From assembly GCF_016756595.1 (NCBI RefSeq), contig NZ_AP023257.1, positions 3,116,001-3,180,000 on the forward strand: 64,000 nucleotides of DNA. Direction: 5' to 3'. The position numbers were made by a program, and so were the translations under genes. The notes under the pieces were generated by a model, which made no database searches, had not been told where the DNA came from, and saw nothing but the letters and a program-made list of their open reading frames with translations. Shown in pieces: positions 1 through 11,435 of this stretch (its first letter is position 1; the number at the start of each line of letters is the position of its first letter). The stretch is from Mesorhizobium sp. L-2-11 (GTDB lineage: Bacteria; Pseudomonadota; Alphaproteobacteria; Rhizobiales; Rhizobiaceae).

Positions 1-96
1 AAGTGGAGTAAAAAGTGAAGGAAATCAAACAGGAGCGGATCGGACCAGTTTATCCGGATATGCCGTCGAGCACCCCGAGTTTTGAACAAGGTTTGA

Positions 97-125
97 CTTG
101 CTTCGCCGAAAGCCCTGCGCTAACC
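97..125 (+). promoter_or_regulatory. Probable promoter of the nuo operon
   Basis: CTTGCT (97-102) and CTAACC (120-125) are 17 bases apart and match the rhizobial vegetative pattern CTTGAC-N17-CTATAT in part. Transcription would begin near 132 and leave a leader of about 110 bases before nuoA. The match is imperfect. The rest of positions 1-243 shows no gene. Confidence 0.4.
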
Positions 126-243
126 CTCGCCGCGTTGCAGCATAGAGCCCCCTAAAACGGTTCAGTGGTTAAACTGTCACGCTTCCGCAAGTGGGTCCGG
201 TGCTGTAATCAGAGTGGATTGGCCGCCAACGGAAAGCCGCAGC

Positions 244-1181
<938 letters not shown>

Positions 1182-1186
1182 GCGGG

Positions 1187-1786
1187 ATGATGAGCCTGAA
1201 TGAACTCTCGACCTATCTCGGCGAGAAGCTGAGCGGCCGGATCGGCGATGCGGTGTTTGCCTATGGCGAACTCACCATCTCGGTCGAGCCGCACGATCTG
1301 ATCGAGGTGGTGAGCTTCCTGCGCGACGATCCAAAATGCCAGTTCATCTCGATCATCGACGTCTGCGGCGCCGATTATCCATCGCGGGCCAAGCGCTTCG
1401 ACGTCGTCTATCACCTGCTGTCGCCGAAGCAGAATATTCGTATCCGCATCAAGGTGCAGGCGGACGAGGAGACGGTGGTGCCGTCGATCACCGGCGTTTA
1501 TCCCGGCGCCGACTGGTTCGAACGCGAGACCTACGATCTTTATGGCGTGCTGTTCTCTGGCCATCCCGATCTCAGGCGGATCCTGACCGACTACGGCTTC
1601 GAAGGTCATCCGCTGCGCAAGGATTTCCCGCTGACCGGTTTCGTCGAAGTGCGCTACGACGACGAGGCCAAGCGGGTCATCTACGAGCCGGTCGAGCTGA
1701 AGCAGGAATTCCGCAATTTCGATTTTCTCAGCCCTTGGGAGGGGACGGATTACGTGCTTCCGGGGGATGAGAAGGCGAAACAGTGA
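1187..1786 (+). CDS. nuoC: NADH-quinone oxidoreductase subunit C
   Basis: 30-kDa-type subunit of the complex I peripheral arm, which packs against NuoD near the quinone pocket. The signature [20 protein letters not shown] is present in the C-terminal half, and the length of about 199 residues fits. Start choice is uncertain: GTG 1178, ATG 1187 and ATG 1190 share one frame, and ATG 1187 is preferred. The TGA stop at 1784-1786 lies inside the first GTGAATG unit of the inverted repeat array that separates nuoC from nuoD, so the insertion abuts or replaced the original gene end. Confidence 0.95.
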   Translation: MMSLNELSTYLGEKLSGRIGDAVFAYGELTISVEPHDLIEVVSFLRDDPKCQFISIIDVCGADYPSRAKRFDVVYHLLSPKQNIRIRIKVQADEETVVPSITGVYPGADWFERETYDLYGVLFSGHPDLRRILTDYGFEGHPLRKDFPLTGFVEVRYDDEAKRVIYEPVELKQEFRNFDFLSPWEGTDYVLPGDEKAKQ

Positions 1787-1810
1787 ATGGTGAATAGTGA
1801 ATGGTGAATG
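1783..1810 (+). repeat. Left heptad array (four GTGAATG-type units)
   Basis: Four direct 7-base units, GTGAATG, GTGAATA, GTGAATG, GTGAATG, run without gaps. The first unit holds the nuoC stop codon and the last holds the ATG of the following small gene. The array is the mirror of the array at 2199-2226 on the other side of that gene, with a single base difference in 28. Confidence 0.95.
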
Positions 1811-2197
1811 GACGAGACGCCGGAAGCTATACGAGACTATCGCGATCTCATCGTCTGGAAAGAGGCGATGGATATCGCCGAGGAAGTCTATGTTCTGACG
1901 CGCGGGTTTGCGCGAGAGGAATTGTATGGAATGACGGCTCAGATGCGCCGTTGCGCCGTCTCGATTCCGGCGAATATCGCGGAAGGATTTGGCCGCGCGC
2001 AACGACGGCCGTTCATTCAGTTTCTTCGCATCGCACAAGGTTCGTTGAAGGAACTGGAAACACATACCATGCTTTGCGTACGGATCGGGCTGTTGTCCCA
2101 GGAGCAGGCAGCAAAGCTGGAGCCACGCTACACAAGACTCGGCAAGAGGCTGGTCTCGTTTGTCCGGTCGCTGGACCAGGATGGGACACGAGCTTGA
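1808..2197 (+). CDS. Four-helix bundle protein (S23/IVP family) inserted in nuo
   Basis: 129-residue protein of the four-helix bundle family first known from proteins encoded in 23S rRNA intervening sequences and related to the Avd accessory proteins of diversity-generating retroelements. Family traits visible are the DLIVWKEAM segment near the N-terminus, LYGMTAQMRRCAVSIPANIA in the middle, and FLRIAQGSLKELETH with a following charged helix. Function in the cell is unknown for stand-alone members. It sits between nuoC and nuoD, where complex I operons normally have nothing. Heptad arrays in opposite orientation flank it exactly, and its start codon lies in the left array. Transcription would come from nuo. 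This looks like a discrete 444-base insertion (1783-2226). Confidence 0.88.
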   Translation: MDETPEAIRDYRDLIVWKEAMDIAEEVYVLTRGFAREELYGMTAQMRRCAVSIPANIAEGFGRAQRRPFIQFLRIAQGSLKELETHTMLCVRIGLLSQEQAAKLEPRYTRLGKRLVSFVRSLDQDGTRA

Positions 2198-2198
2198 C

Positions 2199-2226
2199 CA
2201 TTCACCATTCACCATTCACCATTCAC
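2199..2226 (-). repeat. Right heptad array (four CATTCAC units)
   Basis: Four perfect CATTCAC units, the reverse complement of GTGAATG, follow the stop of the four-helix bundle gene by one base. Together with 1783-1810 they make a near-perfect 28-base terminal inverted repeat. Transcribed, the two ends could pair around the whole gene. Confidence 0.95.
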
Positions 2227-2245
2227 TCATCGCCAAGGGCGATCC

Positions 2246-3436
2246 ATGGCTGAAACCTCCGTCCGCAACTTCAATATCAACTTTGGGCCTCAGCACCCCG
2301 CTGCCCATGGTGTTTTGCGGTTGGTTCTAGAACTCGACGGCGAAGTCGTCGATCGCGTCGATCCGCATATCGGGCTGTTGCATCGCGGCACCGAGAAGCT
2401 GATCGAAGCCAAAACTTATCTGCAGGCCGTGCCCTATCTCGACCGGCTCGACTATTGCGCGCCGATGAACCAGGAGCATGCTTTTGCGCTTGCCGCTGAG
2501 CGGCTGCTCGGCATCGAGGTGCCGAAGCGCGGCCAGCTGATCCGCGTGCTCTATTGCGAGATCGGCCGCATCATGTCGCACATCCTCAATGTGACGACGC
2601 AGGCCATGGACGTCGGCGCGCTGACGCCGCCGCTTTGGGGTTTTGTCGAGCGCGAAAAGCTGATGGTGTTCTATGAGCGGGCCAGCGGCTCGCGCATGCA
2701 TGCGGCCTATTTCCGGCCCGGCGGCGTCCACCAGGACCTGCCGCAAAAACTGGTCGAGGACATCGGCGAGTGGATCGATCCGTTCCTGAAATCGCTCGAC
2801 GACCTCGACGCATTGCTGACCGGCAACCGCATCTTCAAACAGCGCAATGTCGACATCGGCACCGTCTCGCTGGCCGACGCCTGGGCCTGGGGCTTTTCCG
2901 GCGTCATGGTGCGTGGATCCGGCGTCGCCTGGGATCTGCGCAAGTCGCAGCCTTACGAATGCTATGCCGAGATGGATTTCGACATTCCGATCGGCAAGAA
3001 CGGCGACTGCTACGACCGTTATCTCGTGCGCATGGAAGAAATGCGCCAGTCGGCGAAAATCATGCGCCAGTGCGTCGACCTGCTGCTTGGCAAGGAAGGC
3101 AGCGGGCCGGTGTCGAATCTCGACGGCAAGGTGGTGCCGCCGAAGCGCGCGGCGATGAAGCGCTCGATGGAAGCGCTGATCCATCACTTCAAGCTCTACA
3201 CTGAGGGCTACCGCGTGCCGGCGGGCGAGGTCTATGCAGCGGTCGAAGCGCCGAAAGGCGAGTTTGGCGTCTACCTGGTCTCGGATGGAACCAACAAGCC
3301 CTACCGCTGCAAGCTGCGCGCGCCAGGGTTTGCGCATCTGCAGGCCATGGACTTTTTGTGCCGCGGCCACATGCTGGCCGACGTCACCGCCGTTCTCGGC
3401 TCCCTCGACATCGTGTTTGGTGAGGTCGATCGCTAA
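2246..3436 (+). CDS. nuoD: NADH-quinone oxidoreductase subunit D
   Basis: 49-kDa-type subunit of complex I, related to the large subunit of NiFe hydrogenases, which forms most of the ubiquinone-binding cavity with NuoB. The 396-residue protein has the N-terminal [15 protein letters not shown] signature and the conserved C-terminal DIVFGEVDR end. Its ATG lies 19 bases after the right heptad array, so the insertion displaced it from nuoC without breaking it. The stop is followed directly by the nuoE start. Confidence 0.97.
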   Translation: MAETSVRNFNINFGPQHPAAHGVLRLVLELDGEVVDRVDPHIGLLHRGTEKLIEAKTYLQAVPYLDRLDYCAPMNQEHAFALAAERLLGIEVPKRGQLIRVLYCEIGRIMSHILNVTTQAMDVGALTPPLWGFVEREKLMVFYERASGSRMHAAYFRPGGVHQDLPQKLVEDIGEWIDPFLKSLDDLDALLTGNRIFKQRNVDIGTVSLADAWAWGFSGVMVRGSGVAWDLRKSQPYECYAEMDFDIPIGKNGDCYDRYLVRMEEMRQSAKIMRQCVDLLLGKEGSGPVSNLDGKVVPPKRAAMKRSMEALIHHFKLYTEGYRVPAGEVYAAVEAPKGEFGVYLVSDGTNKPYRCKLRAPGFAHLQAMDFLCRGHMLADVTAVLGSLDIVFGEVDR

Positions 3437-4753
3437 ATGTCAGTCCGCCGTCTCGCAGAAGCCAGCCTCCAGCCAGCCTCCTTCGCCTTCAACCGGGCGA
3501 ATACGGCAGCGGCCAAGCAATGGATCAAGAAGTATCCGAAGGGTCGCGAGCAGTCGGCGATCATCCCCTTGCTGATGCTGGCGCAGGAACAGGAAGGCTG
3601 GGTGACCAAGGCGGCGATCGAGACGATCTCCGACATGCTCGGCATGCCCTACATCAGAGGGCTCGAAGTCGCGACTTTCTACACGCAATACCAGCTCAAT
3701 CCGGTCGGCACCCGCGCGCATATCCAGGTCTGCGGCACCACGCCCTGCATGCTGCGCGGCTCGGAAGCGCTGATGGATGTGTGCCGCTCGAAAATCCATC
3801 ACGACCAGTTCCACACCAACGACAAGGGCACGCTGTCGTGGGAAGAGGTCGAATGCCTTGGCGCCTGCGTCAACGCGCCGATGGTGATGATTTTCAAGGA
3901 CACTTTCGAGGATCTGACGCCGGAGCGGCTTGCCGAGATCATCGACCTCTATGATGCCGGCAAGGGCGCCTCGGTGACGCCGGGGCCGCAGAACGGCCGC
4001 ATCACCTCCGAGCCGATCACCGGGCTGACGACGCTGAAGAGCGAAAAGGCAATCCTGAAGACCACCCGCGACAGGGAAGCCAAGGCGGCTGCGAAGGCCG
4101 CCAGGGCGGCAGCACCAGCGGCAATTGTCGCGACGCCAGCGGCTCCGGCCGTACAGGCACCGGCGGCCGCTGTCGCGCCGTCGAAGGCCAGCAAGCCGAA
4201 GACCGATGCGCCCGAAACCAGCCCGGCGCTGGAGACGCCTTCTCCGGCAAAGGTCGCACCAGAGGCGGAAAAGGCGGCGAGCGTCAGACCACCGCGGCAT
4301 TCGGCGGCCAACGCCAACAAGGCCGCGCCGGAAGTCGAAAAGGTTTTGAAACAGCGCAGCGGTCCGATCGTCAAGGCTGAGCCGGCGGCTGCTTTCAAGG
4401 CGCCGGAGTTGAAGGAAGCGCCGATCGGCGCTGCCGGCAAAAAAACTGTCAAGCCTGCCAAGCCTTCGCTCGAGGACAAGAACCGTCCGGCCGGCATCGC
4501 GAGGCCGGCACTGGTCGACGATCTCAAGCTGATCTCGGGCGTCGGCCCGAAGATCGAAGGCATCCTGCATTCGGTTGGTATCTTCACCTATGCGCAAGTC
4601 GCGTCATGGAAGAAGGCCGAGCGCGAGTGGGTCGATAGCTATCTTAGCTTCCACGGCCGCATCGAGCGCGATGACTGGGTCAAGCAGGCCAAGGCGCTGG
4701 CCAAGGGCGGGGTCGCCGAATATATCCGCGTCTTCGGCAAGAAACCGGTCTGA
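3437..4753 (+). CDS. nuoE: NADH-quinone oxidoreductase subunit E with C-terminal HhH extension
   Basis: 24-kDa-type flavin-module subunit carrying a [2Fe-2S] cluster. The N-terminal 190 residues hold the thioredoxin-like domain with cluster cysteines in [12 protein letters not shown] and [10 protein letters not shown]. At 438 residues it is more than twice the length of the enterobacterial protein. After the core comes an Ala/Pro/Lys-rich linker (about 200-350) and then a compact domain (about 355-438) with a helix-hairpin-helix-like [10 protein letters not shown] motif and conserved [17 protein letters not shown]. The same domain ends the protein at 6174-6863. Extended NuoE is known in rhizobia; the role of the tail is not. 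The start directly follows the nuoD stop. Confidence 0.95.
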   Translation: MSVRRLAEASLQPASFAFNRANTAAAKQWIKKYPKGREQSAIIPLLMLAQEQEGWVTKAAIETISDMLGMPYIRGLEVATFYTQYQLNPVGTRAHIQVCGTTPCMLRGSEALMDVCRSKIHHDQFHTNDKGTLSWEEVECLGACVNAPMVMIFKDTFEDLTPERLAEIIDLYDAGKGASVTPGPQNGRITSEPITGLTTLKSEKAILKTTRDREAKAAAKAARAAAPAAIVATPAAPAVQAPAAAVAPSKASKPKTDAPETSPALETPSPAKVAPEAEKAASVRPPRHSAANANKAAPEVEKVLKQRSGPIVKAEPAAAFKAPELKEAPIGAAGKKTVKPAKPSLEDKNRPAGIARPALVDDLKLISGVGPKIEGILHSVGIFTYAQVASWKKAEREWVDSYLSFHGRIERDDWVKQAKALAKGGVAEYIRVFGKKPV

Positions 4754-4763
4754 GGGACGAACA

Positions 4764-6068
4764 ATGCTTCAGGACAGAGACCGCATCTTCAACAACATCT
4801 ACGGCCGCTTCGACAAGTCGCTGGCCGGTGCGATGGCGCGCGGCGCCTGGGACAACACGCCCGGCATCATCGCCAAGGGGCGCGACTGGATCGTCAACGA
4901 GATGAAGGCGTCAGGCCTGCGCGGCCGCGGCGGCGCCGGCTTCCCGACCGGGCTAAAATGGTCGTTCATGCCCAAGCAGAGCGACGGCCGGCCGAGCTAT
5001 CTCGTCGTCAACGCCGACGAATCCGAGCCCGGCACCTGCAAGGACCGCGACATATTGCGCCACGACCCGCACACGCTGGTCGAGGGCTGCCTGATCGCCG
5101 GCTTCGCCATGGGCGCGATCGCCGCCTACATCTATGTGCGCGGCGAGTTCATCCGCGAGCGCGAGGCGCTGCAGCGCGCCATCGACGAGGCCTATGCGGC
5201 CAAGCTGATCGGCAAGAACAATACGTCCGGCTACGATTTCGACATCTACATGCATCACGGCGCCGGCGCCTATATCTGCGGCGAGGAAACGGCGCTGCTC
5301 GAAAGCCTCGAAGGCAAGAAGGGCCAGCCGCGGCTGAAGCCGCCGTTTCCGGCCAATGTCGGCCTCTATGGCTGCCCGACGACGGTCAACAATGTCGAGT
5401 CGATCGCGGTGGCGCCGACCATTTTGCGCCGCGGCGCCGCCTGGTTCTCATCGTTCGGCCGGCCCAACAATGTCGGCACCAAGCTGTTCTGCGTTTCGGG
5501 CCACGTCAACACTCCGTGCACCGTCGAAGAGGCGATGTCGATCCCGTTCCGCGAGCTCATCGAGACGCATTGCGGCGGCATTCGCGGCGGCTGGGACAAT
5601 CTGCTGGCGGTGATTCCGGGCGGCGCTTCGGTGCCCTTGGTGCCGGCGGAGCAGATCATCGACGCGCCAATGGATTTCGATGCGTTGCGTGACCTGAAAT
5701 CGGGTCTCGGCACGGCGGCTGTCATCGTCATGGACAAATCGACCGATATCGTGAAGGCGATTGCCCGGCTTTCCTACTTCTACAAGCACGAGAGCTGCGG
5801 CCAGTGCACGCCGTGCCGCGAAGGCACCGGCTGGATGTGGCGGGTGATGGAGCGGCTGGTGCGCGGCGAGGCGCACAAGCGCGAGATCGACATGCTGCTC
5901 GACGTGACCAAACAGGTCGAAGGCCACACGATCTGCGCGCTGGGCGATGCGGCGGCGTGGCCGATCCAGGGAATGATGCGGCATTTCCGCGGCGAGGTGG
6001 AGCGGCGTATCGACGAGTTTTCGCGCAATGCGCACCGGGCAGAGCCGGTGATGGTGGCGGCGGAATAG
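4764..6068 (+). CDS. nuoF: NADH-quinone oxidoreductase subunit F
   Basis: 51-kDa-type subunit that binds NADH and FMN and carries a [4Fe-4S] cluster, the entry point of electrons into complex I. Visible features in the 434 residues are the glycine-rich [20 protein letters not shown] site, the [14 protein letters not shown] stretch, and the cluster cysteines in [12 protein letters not shown] with a further Cys in [11 protein letters not shown] 4764 is preferred because the in-frame upstream codons lie inside nuoE and read as a shadow. It is 10 bases after nuoE. Confidence 0.97.
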   Translation: MLQDRDRIFNNIYGRFDKSLAGAMARGAWDNTPGIIAKGRDWIVNEMKASGLRGRGGAGFPTGLKWSFMPKQSDGRPSYLVVNADESEPGTCKDRDILRHDPHTLVEGCLIAGFAMGAIAAYIYVRGEFIREREALQRAIDEAYAAKLIGKNNTSGYDFDIYMHHGAGAYICGEETALLESLEGKKGQPRLKPPFPANVGLYGCPTTVNNVESIAVAPTILRRGAAWFSSFGRPNNVGTKLFCVSGHVNTPCTVEEAMSIPFRELIETHCGGIRGGWDNLLAVIPGGASVPLVPAEQIIDAPMDFDALRDLKSGLGTAAVIVMDKSTDIVKAIARLSYFYKHESCGQCTPCREGTGWMWRVMERLVRGEAHKREIDMLLDVTKQVEGHTICALGDAAAWPIQGMMRHFRGEVERRIDEFSRNAHRAEPVMVAAE

Positions 6069-6082
6069 AGACGAATTTGAAC

Positions 6083-6120
6083 CGGGCGAATGCCCGATTG
6101 GAGATACGGGCAAATGCCCG
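6083..6120 (+). repeat. Duplicated small hairpin after nuoF
   Basis: Two copies of a CGGGC-RAAT-GCCCG hairpin (6083-6096 and 6107-6120) stand 24 bases apart in the nuoF to 6174 gap. They lack a T-run, so they are more likely RNA-processing or stabilising structures inside the operon message than terminators. Confidence 0.6.
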
Positions 6121-6173
6121 ATTTGAGGAAACAGGCCGGGGCATACGGAAGAAACGACCAGGAGAGACCACCT

Positions 6174-6863
6174 ATGTCGCTGAATTCGACACCCGAACAT
6201 TTGATGCCAGATTTGGACCCGTTCGAGAAGATGAACCAGGACCTGACCAGGATGATGCCGAAGGAGATGGCCAGCGCCGTCAATCTCCTGGCGCACCCTG
6301 TCGCGAGTGCGGCAGCGATGTCGGCGCTCGGCATCGGGCTTGCCAATCATGCCTTTGGGGTGTGGATGGGCGTGCTCTCCGGCGCCGCCGAGGCCTCGCA
6401 GCGGCTCTTCCAGCCGATCGTCGACGATTTCGATGCCAGGGTCGAAGGCCTTTCGCAGACAGGGACAAGCTCCTCGACCAAGGCGCGCGCGGCGACGAAA
6501 ACCTTGATCGCCGAGGCACAGTCCTTCGCCCGGAACGTGAATGACATAGCCGCGAACAGCATGGATGATGCACGCAGCGTGGTGGATGCGGCTGCCGCAC
6601 CGGCCGGGTTGATGCCGGAGGATTTCAAGCAGCCCAAGGCAATGGATCGTCCGGCAAACCCGGACGACCTCAAGGCGATATCGGGCATCGGGCCGAAGCT
6701 GGAACAGGTGCTGAACGGCCTGGGCATCTGGACCTACGGCCAGATCGCCGCATGGACGCCGGAAGAGGTCGCCTGGGTCGACGATTATCTGTCGTTCAAG
6801 GGCCGCATCGGTCGCGATAACTGGCTTGGCCAGGCGGCGGCGCTGGCCGAGGCCAAACATTGA
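6174..6863 (+). CDS. Helix-hairpin-helix protein of the nuo operon, function unknown
   Basis: 229-residue protein between nuoF and nuoG. The N-terminal 160 residues form an amphipathic, alanine-rich helical region (PFEKMNQDLTRMMPKEMA, then HAFGVWMGVLSGAAEASQRL) that loosely resembles phasin-type helices. No enzyme motif is seen. Residues 160-229 repeat the NuoE tail: DDLKAISGIGPKLEQVLNGL and WVDDYLSFKGRIGRDNW. A clear Shine-Dalgarno sequence AGGAGAG (6160-6166) supports ATG 6174 over the in-frame ATG at 6090. Being inside the complex I operon and sharing a domain with NuoE suggests, without proving, an accessory or assembly role. From memory, similar tails occur on rhizobial ribosomal protein L21, so the domain may be a general adaptor. 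Confidence 0.85.
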   Translation: MSLNSTPEHLMPDLDPFEKMNQDLTRMMPKEMASAVNLLAHPVASAAAMSALGIGLANHAFGVWMGVLSGAAEASQRLFQPIVDDFDARVEGLSQTGTSSSTKARAATKTLIAEAQSFARNVNDIAANSMDDARSVVDAAAAPAGLMPEDFKQPKAMDRPANPDDLKAISGIGPKLEQVLNGLGIWTYGQIAAWTPEEVAWVDDYLSFKGRIGRDNWLGQAAALAEAKH

Positions 6864-6934
6864 ATTGAATGCCGTGCGTGGTTTCGGCTGCGCCCGGAAG
6901 AAATTGCGGAACGTCCGCAGGGGTTTGAGACGAC

Positions 6935-9016
6935 ATGGCAAAGCTCAAGGTCGACGGGAAAGAGATTACTGTACCCGACCACTACACGTTGCTGCAGGCA
7001 GCCGAGGACGCCGGCGCCGAAGTGCCGCGCTTCTGCTTCCATGAGCGGCTGTCGATCGCCGGCAATTGCCGCATGTGCCTGATCGAGGTGAAGGGCGGGC
7101 CGCCCAAGCCGCAGGCGTCCTGCGCCATGGGCGTGCGCGATTTGCGTCCGGGACCAAATGGCGAAACGCCGGAAATCTTCACCAACACGCCGATGGTCAA
7201 GAAGGCCCGGGAAGGCGTGATGGAATTCCTGCTGATCAACCATCCGCTCGATTGCCCGATCTGCGACCAGGGCGGCGAGTGCGACCTGCAGGACCAGGCG
7301 ATGGCGTTCGGCGTCGATTCCTCGCGCTATCACGAGAACAAGCGGGCGGTCGAAGACAAGTATATCGGGCCGCTGGTCAAGACGATCATGAACCGCTGCA
7401 TCCATTGCACGCGCTGCGTCCGCTTCACCACCGAAATTGCCGGCATTTCCGAGCTCGGCCTGATCGGCCGCGGCGAGGACGCCGAAATCACCACCTATCT
7501 CGAAAGCGCGATGACATCGGAACTGCAGGGCAACGTCATCGATCTTTGCCCGGTCGGTGCGCTGACGTCAAAACCCTACGCCTTCCAGGCGCGGCCGTGG
7601 GAACTGACCAAGACCGAATCCATCGATGTGATGGACGCCGTCGGCTCGGCGATCCGCGTCGATTCCAGGGGACGCGAGGTGATGCGCATCCTGCCGCGCA
7701 CCAACGAGGCGGTGAACGAGGAGTGGATTTCCGACAAGACCCGCTTCATCTGGGACGGTCTGCGCACCCAGCGCCTCGACCGGCCATATGTCCGCAAGAA
7801 CGGCAAGCTGGCCCCGGCAAGCTGGGCCGAGGCTTTTTCCGCGATCAAGGAAGCGGTGTCGAGCACCGCGCCCGACAAGATCGGCGCCATATCAGGCGAT
7901 CTCGCCGCCGTCGAGGAGATCTATGCGCTGAAGCTGCTGATGGCCTCGCTCGGCTCGAAGAACACCGACTGCCGCCAGGATGGCGCCGCGCTCGATCCGT
8001 CGCTCGGCCGGGCAAGCTATATCTTCAACCCGACCATCGAAGGCATCGAGCAGGCCGACGCGGTGCTGATCATCGGCGCCAATCCGCGCTTCGAGGCGTC
8101 CTTGCTCAACGCCCGCATCCGCAAGCGCTGGCGGGTCGGCAACCTGCCGGTCGGCGTCATCGGCGATGTCGGCGATACGCGCTACGACTATGAGCAGCTC
8201 GGCGCCGGACCGGAATCGCTGAAGGATTTGGCCGACGGCAACGGCAAATTTTTTGAGGTGCTGAAGAATGCGACGCATCCGCTTGTCATCGTCGGTCAGG
8301 GCGCGCTGTCGCGCCCGGACGGCGCGGCCGTGCTCGGCCAGGCGGCGAAGCTCAGCCTGGCCGTCAATGCTGCGAGAGCCGACTGGAACGGCTTTGCCGT
8401 GCTGCACACTGCGGCGGCGCACGTTGGCGGTCTCGATGTCGGCTTCGTGCCGGGCGAGGGCGGCAAGAACGTCGCCGGCATGCTGGGGGCTATGGAGGTG
8501 CTGTTCCTGCTCGGCGCCGACGAGATTGACATGACGAAAACCGGCGGCGCCTTCGTCGTCTATATCGGCACGCATGGCGACCACGGCGCGCACCGCGCCG
8601 ACGTCATCCTGCCGGGCGCCGCCTATACCGAAAAATCGGGCACCTACGTCAATACCGAGGGCCGCGTGCAGCAGACCAACCGTGCCGGCTTCGCGCCGGG
8701 CGATGCGCGCGAGGACTGGGCGATCCTGCGGGCGCTGTCGGATGTGCTTGGCAAGAGATTGTCGTTCGATTCGCTGCCGCAGCTGCGCGCAAAACTCTAT
8801 GGCGAATACCCGCATCTTGCCCGCCTCGACCAGGTCGCGGCCGGCAATGCTGGCGATATCGCTGAGGTGGCGAAGCTCGGCGGGCGGCTGGGCAAGGGCG
8901 CCTTAACCTCGCCGGTCAAGGATTTCTACCTGACCAACCCGATCGCGCGGGCTTCAGCGGTGATGGCGGAATGCTCGGCGCTGGCGAAAAACGGTTTTCA
9001 GCAGGCGGCGGAATAA
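6935..9016 (+). CDS. nuoG: NADH-quinone oxidoreductase subunit G
   Basis: 75-kDa-type subunit of complex I with one [2Fe-2S] and two or more [4Fe-4S] clusters forming the electron wire. The 693 residues begin with a ferredoxin fold (cysteines in [18 protein letters not shown]), continue with the His-Cys cluster motif in the [14 protein letters not shown] region and CIHCTRC, and end with a degenerate molybdopterin-oxidoreductase domain. A 71-base gap separates it from the upstream HhH gene, and nuoH follows within two bases. Confidence 0.97.
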   Translation: MAKLKVDGKEITVPDHYTLLQAAEDAGAEVPRFCFHERLSIAGNCRMCLIEVKGGPPKPQASCAMGVRDLRPGPNGETPEIFTNTPMVKKAREGVMEFLLINHPLDCPICDQGGECDLQDQAMAFGVDSSRYHENKRAVEDKYIGPLVKTIMNRCIHCTRCVRFTTEIAGISELGLIGRGEDAEITTYLESAMTSELQGNVIDLCPVGALTSKPYAFQARPWELTKTESIDVMDAVGSAIRVDSRGREVMRILPRTNEAVNEEWISDKTRFIWDGLRTQRLDRPYVRKNGKLAPASWAEAFSAIKEAVSSTAPDKIGAISGDLAAVEEIYALKLLMASLGSKNTDCRQDGAALDPSLGRASYIFNPTIEGIEQADAVLIIGANPRFEASLLNARIRKRWRVGNLPVGVIGDVGDTRYDYEQLGAGPESLKDLADGNGKFFEVLKNATHPLVIVGQGALSRPDGAAVLGQAAKLSLAVNAARADWNGFAVLHTAAAHVGGLDVGFVPGEGGKNVAGMLGAMEVLFLLGADEIDMTKTGGAFVVYIGTHGDHGAHRADVILPGAAYTEKSGTYVNTEGRVQQTNRAGFAPGDAREDWAILRALSDVLGKRLSFDSLPQLRAKLYGEYPHLARLDQVAAGNAGDIAEVAKLGGRLGKGALTSPVKDFYLTNPIARASAVMAECSALAKNGFQQAAE

Positions 9017-9018
9017 AC

Positions 9019-10062
9019 ATGGACACCTTCGTCTCCTTCTACGTGCTGCCGGCGCTGCTCATCCTGTTGAAGTCGGTCGTGCTGATCGTCGTGCTGTTGA
9101 TCTTCGTCGCCTACATCCTGTACGCGGACCGCAAGATCTGGGCGGCGGTGCAGTTGCGCCGCGGCCCTAACGTCGTCGGCCCATGGGGCACGCTGCAGGC
9201 TTTCGCCGATCTTCTGAAGTTCGTGTTCAAGGAGCCGGTGATTCCGTCCGGCGCCAACAAGGGCGTTTTTCTGCTGGCGCCTTTGGTTTCGGCGGTTTTG
9301 GCGATCTCGGCCTGGGCGGTGATCCCGGTCAATGAGGGCTGGGCGATCGCCAACGTCAATGTCGGCATCCTCTATGTCTTCGCCATCTCCTCGCTCGAGG
9401 TCTATGGCGTGATCATGGGCGGCTGGGCGTCCAACTCGAAATATCCGTTCCTCGGCGCGCTGCGCTCGGCGGCGCAGATGGTGTCCTACGAGGTCTCGAT
9501 CGGCTTCGTCATCGTCACCGTGCTGCTTTGCGTCGGCTCGCTCAACCTGTCCGACATCGTGCTGTCGCAGCAGGACGGGCTGGGTACGCGGGTCGGCCTG
9601 CCCAACACCTTCCTCGACTGGCATTGGCTGTCGCTGTTCCCGATGTTCGTCATCTTCTTCATCTCGGCGCTGGCCGAAACCAACCGCCCGCCCTTCGACC
9701 TGGTGGAAGCCGAATCGGAACTCGTCGCCGGCCATATGGTCGAATATTCGTCGACGCCGTTCCTGCTGTTCTTCCTCGGCGAGTATGTCGCCATCGTGCT
9801 GATGTGCGCGCTGGCCACCATCCTGTTCCTCGGCGGCTGGCTGCCGCCCTTCGACTTCGCTCCCTTCACCTGGGTGCCGGGGCTGATCTGGTTCGTGCTC
9901 AAGGTCTGCCTGGTTTTCTTCATGATCTCGATGGTGAAGGCCTTCGTGCCGCGCTACCGCTACGACCAGCTGATGCGGCTTGGCTGGAAGGTCTTCCTGC
10001 CGATCTCGCTGGCGATGGTGGTGATTGTCGCCGCGTTCCTCAAGATCACGGGGTTTGCGTGA
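9019..10062 (+). CDS. nuoH: NADH-quinone oxidoreductase subunit H
   Basis: Membrane subunit of complex I that helps form the quinone entry channel. The 347 residues contain about eight hydrophobic helices and the family motifs [17 protein letters not shown] near the N-terminus and [20 protein letters not shown] in the central loop. The ATG at 9019 follows the nuoG stop by two bases; the longer frame upstream is nuoG read out of frame. The stop overlaps the nuoI start. Confidence 0.97.
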   Translation: MDTFVSFYVLPALLILLKSVVLIVVLLIFVAYILYADRKIWAAVQLRRGPNVVGPWGTLQAFADLLKFVFKEPVIPSGANKGVFLLAPLVSAVLAISAWAVIPVNEGWAIANVNVGILYVFAISSLEVYGVIMGGWASNSKYPFLGALRSAAQMVSYEVSIGFVIVTVLLCVGSLNLSDIVLSQQDGLGTRVGLPNTFLDWHWLSLFPMFVIFFISALAETNRPPFDLVEAESELVAGHMVEYSSTPFLLFFLGEYVAIVLMCALATILFLGGWLPPFDFAPFTWVPGLIWFVLKVCLVFFMISMVKAFVPRYRYDQLMRLGWKVFLPISLAMVVIVAAFLKITGFA

Positions 10063-10553
10063 TGTCTGCTCTAGCCCAAGCCGCAAAATCCCTGCTGCTG
10101 CAGGATTTCGTCAGCGCCTTCTTCCTGTCGATGCGCCAGTTCTTCGCGCCGAAGGAGACGATCAACTATCCGCACGAGAAGGGGCCGACCAGTCCGCGCT
10201 TCCGCGGCGAGCACGCGCTGCGCCGCTACCCGAACGGCGAGGAACGCTGCATCGCCTGCAAACTGTGCGAGGCGATCTGCCCGGCCCAGGCCATCACCAT
10301 CGAGGCCGGCCCGCGCCGCAATGACGGCACCCGCCGCACCGTGCGCTACGACATCGATATGGTGAAGTGCATCTATTGCGGCTTCTGCCAGGAGGCCTGC
10401 CCGGTCGACGCCATCGTCGAGGGGCCGAATTTCGAATTCGCGACGGAGACGCGCGAGGAACTTTATTACGACAAGGACAAGCTCCTGGCCAATGGCGACC
10501 GCTGGGAGCGCGAACTGGCGCGCAACATCTCGCTGGATGCGCCGTACCGATAG
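10062..10553 (+). CDS. nuoI: NADH-quinone oxidoreductase subunit I
   Basis: 23-kDa-type ferredoxin subunit carrying clusters N6a and N6b between NuoG and NuoB. The 163 residues contain two canonical ligand sets, [12 protein letters not shown] and [12 protein letters not shown]. The start ATG uses the last base of nuoH. It is the last gene before a 260-base interruption containing a RIME-like repeat, after which nuoJ resumes. Confidence 0.97.
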   Translation: MSALAQAAKSLLLQDFVSAFFLSMRQFFAPKETINYPHEKGPTSPRFRGEHALRRYPNGEERCIACKLCEAICPAQAITIEAGPRRNDGTRRTVRYDIDMVKCIYCGFCQEACPVDAIVEGPNFEFATETREELYYDKDKLLANGDRWERELARNISLDAPYR

Positions 10554-10562
10554 AACAGCTTT

Positions 10563-10686
10563 CTTCTCCCCGTTCACGGGGAGAAGATGCCGGCAGGCAG
10601 ATGAGGGGCGGCGCGAACGTCGCAAGTTCAGCGCTGCCCCTCATCCGGCCCTTCGGGCCACCTTCTCCCCGTAAACGGGGAGAAGG
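10563..10686. repeat. RIME-like palindromic mosaic between nuoI and nuoJ
   Basis: Two palindromic arms (CTTCTCCCCGTTCACGGGGA and its variant with GTAAAC) face each other around inner arms GATGAGGGGCGGCGC and GCGCTGCCCCTCATC. Seven further relatives occur in the window (near 36.4, 39.0, 41.7, 42.7, 46.3, 49.2 and 50.5 kb). Here it is inside an operon, so it will be transcribed and fold strongly. A separate perfect 8-base-pair hairpin AACAGGAC-GAAC-GTCCTGTT follows at 10770-10789, upstream of nuoJ. Confidence 0.88.
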
Positions 10687-10813
10687 AAACGGAATGACGC
10701 ATGGACGGGGCGAAAGGCCTCGTCTAAGGAACACGCAAACTTGCCGACCGGAGGCGGTGGCAAAGATCGAACAGGACGAACGTCCTGTTTGGACAGGAAC
10801 CCCGGGGGAACCC

Positions 10814-11434
10814 ATGCTGAATGGACTAGAGGCGGCCTTTTTCTACCTCTTCGCCTTTGTCGCGGTGGCGTCGGCGTTCATGGTCATTTCGGCGCGCAAT
10901 CCCGTGCATTCGGTGCTGTTCCTGATCCTGACCTTCTTCAACGCCGCTGGCCTGTTCATGCTGACCGGCGCCGAGTTCCTGGCGATGATCCTGCTCGTCG
11001 TCTATGTCGGCGCGGTCATGGTGCTGTTCCTGTTCGTCGTCATGATGCTCGACGTCGATTTCGCCGAGATGAAGGAAGGCGCCCTGCAATACGCGCCGAT
11101 TGGCGCGCTGGTCGGGCTGATCCTGGCGGCTGAGCTGATCGTCGTGCTCGGCGGCTATACGTTCGCGCCGCAGCTGGCGGCGACGGTTGCAAAACCCACT
11201 CCGGACCTTGCCGCGCGCTCGAACACGGCAGCGCTCGGCGACATCCTCTACACCGACTACCTCTACTATTTCCAGATTGCCGGCCTTGTGCTGCTGGTCG
11301 CCATGATCGGCGCCATCGTGCTGACGCTGCGCCACAAGCCGGGCATCAAGCGGCAGTCGATCGCCGCCCAGGTCGGCCGCACGCCGGCAACGGGAATGGA
11401 AATCCGCAAGGTCAAGACGGGCGAAGGAATCTGA
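10814..11434 (+). CDS. nuoJ: NADH-quinone oxidoreductase subunit J
   Basis: Membrane-arm subunit of complex I whose third helix carries the pi-bulge involved in coupling. The 206 residues show five hydrophobic helices and the signature [23 protein letters not shown] 10814 is chosen because it begins the conserved first helix ([14 protein letters not shown]); the frame upstream runs through the repeat and nuoI out of frame. nuoK starts one base after the stop. Confidence 0.96.
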   Translation: MLNGLEAAFFYLFAFVAVASAFMVISARNPVHSVLFLILTFFNAAGLFMLTGAEFLAMILLVVYVGAVMVLFLFVVMMLDVDFAEMKEGALQYAPIGALVGLILAAELIVVLGGYTFAPQLAATVAKPTPDLAARSNTAALGDILYTDYLYYFQIAGLVLLVAMIGAIVLTLRHKPGIKRQSIAAQVGRTPATGMEIRKVKTGEGI

Positions 11435-11435
11435 G

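Noticed and set aside
1801..2253. 150-codon frame over the four-helix bundle gene in another phase
   Set aside because: The 1808-2197 phase has clear family similarity; this one translates the heptad repeats at both ends and has none.
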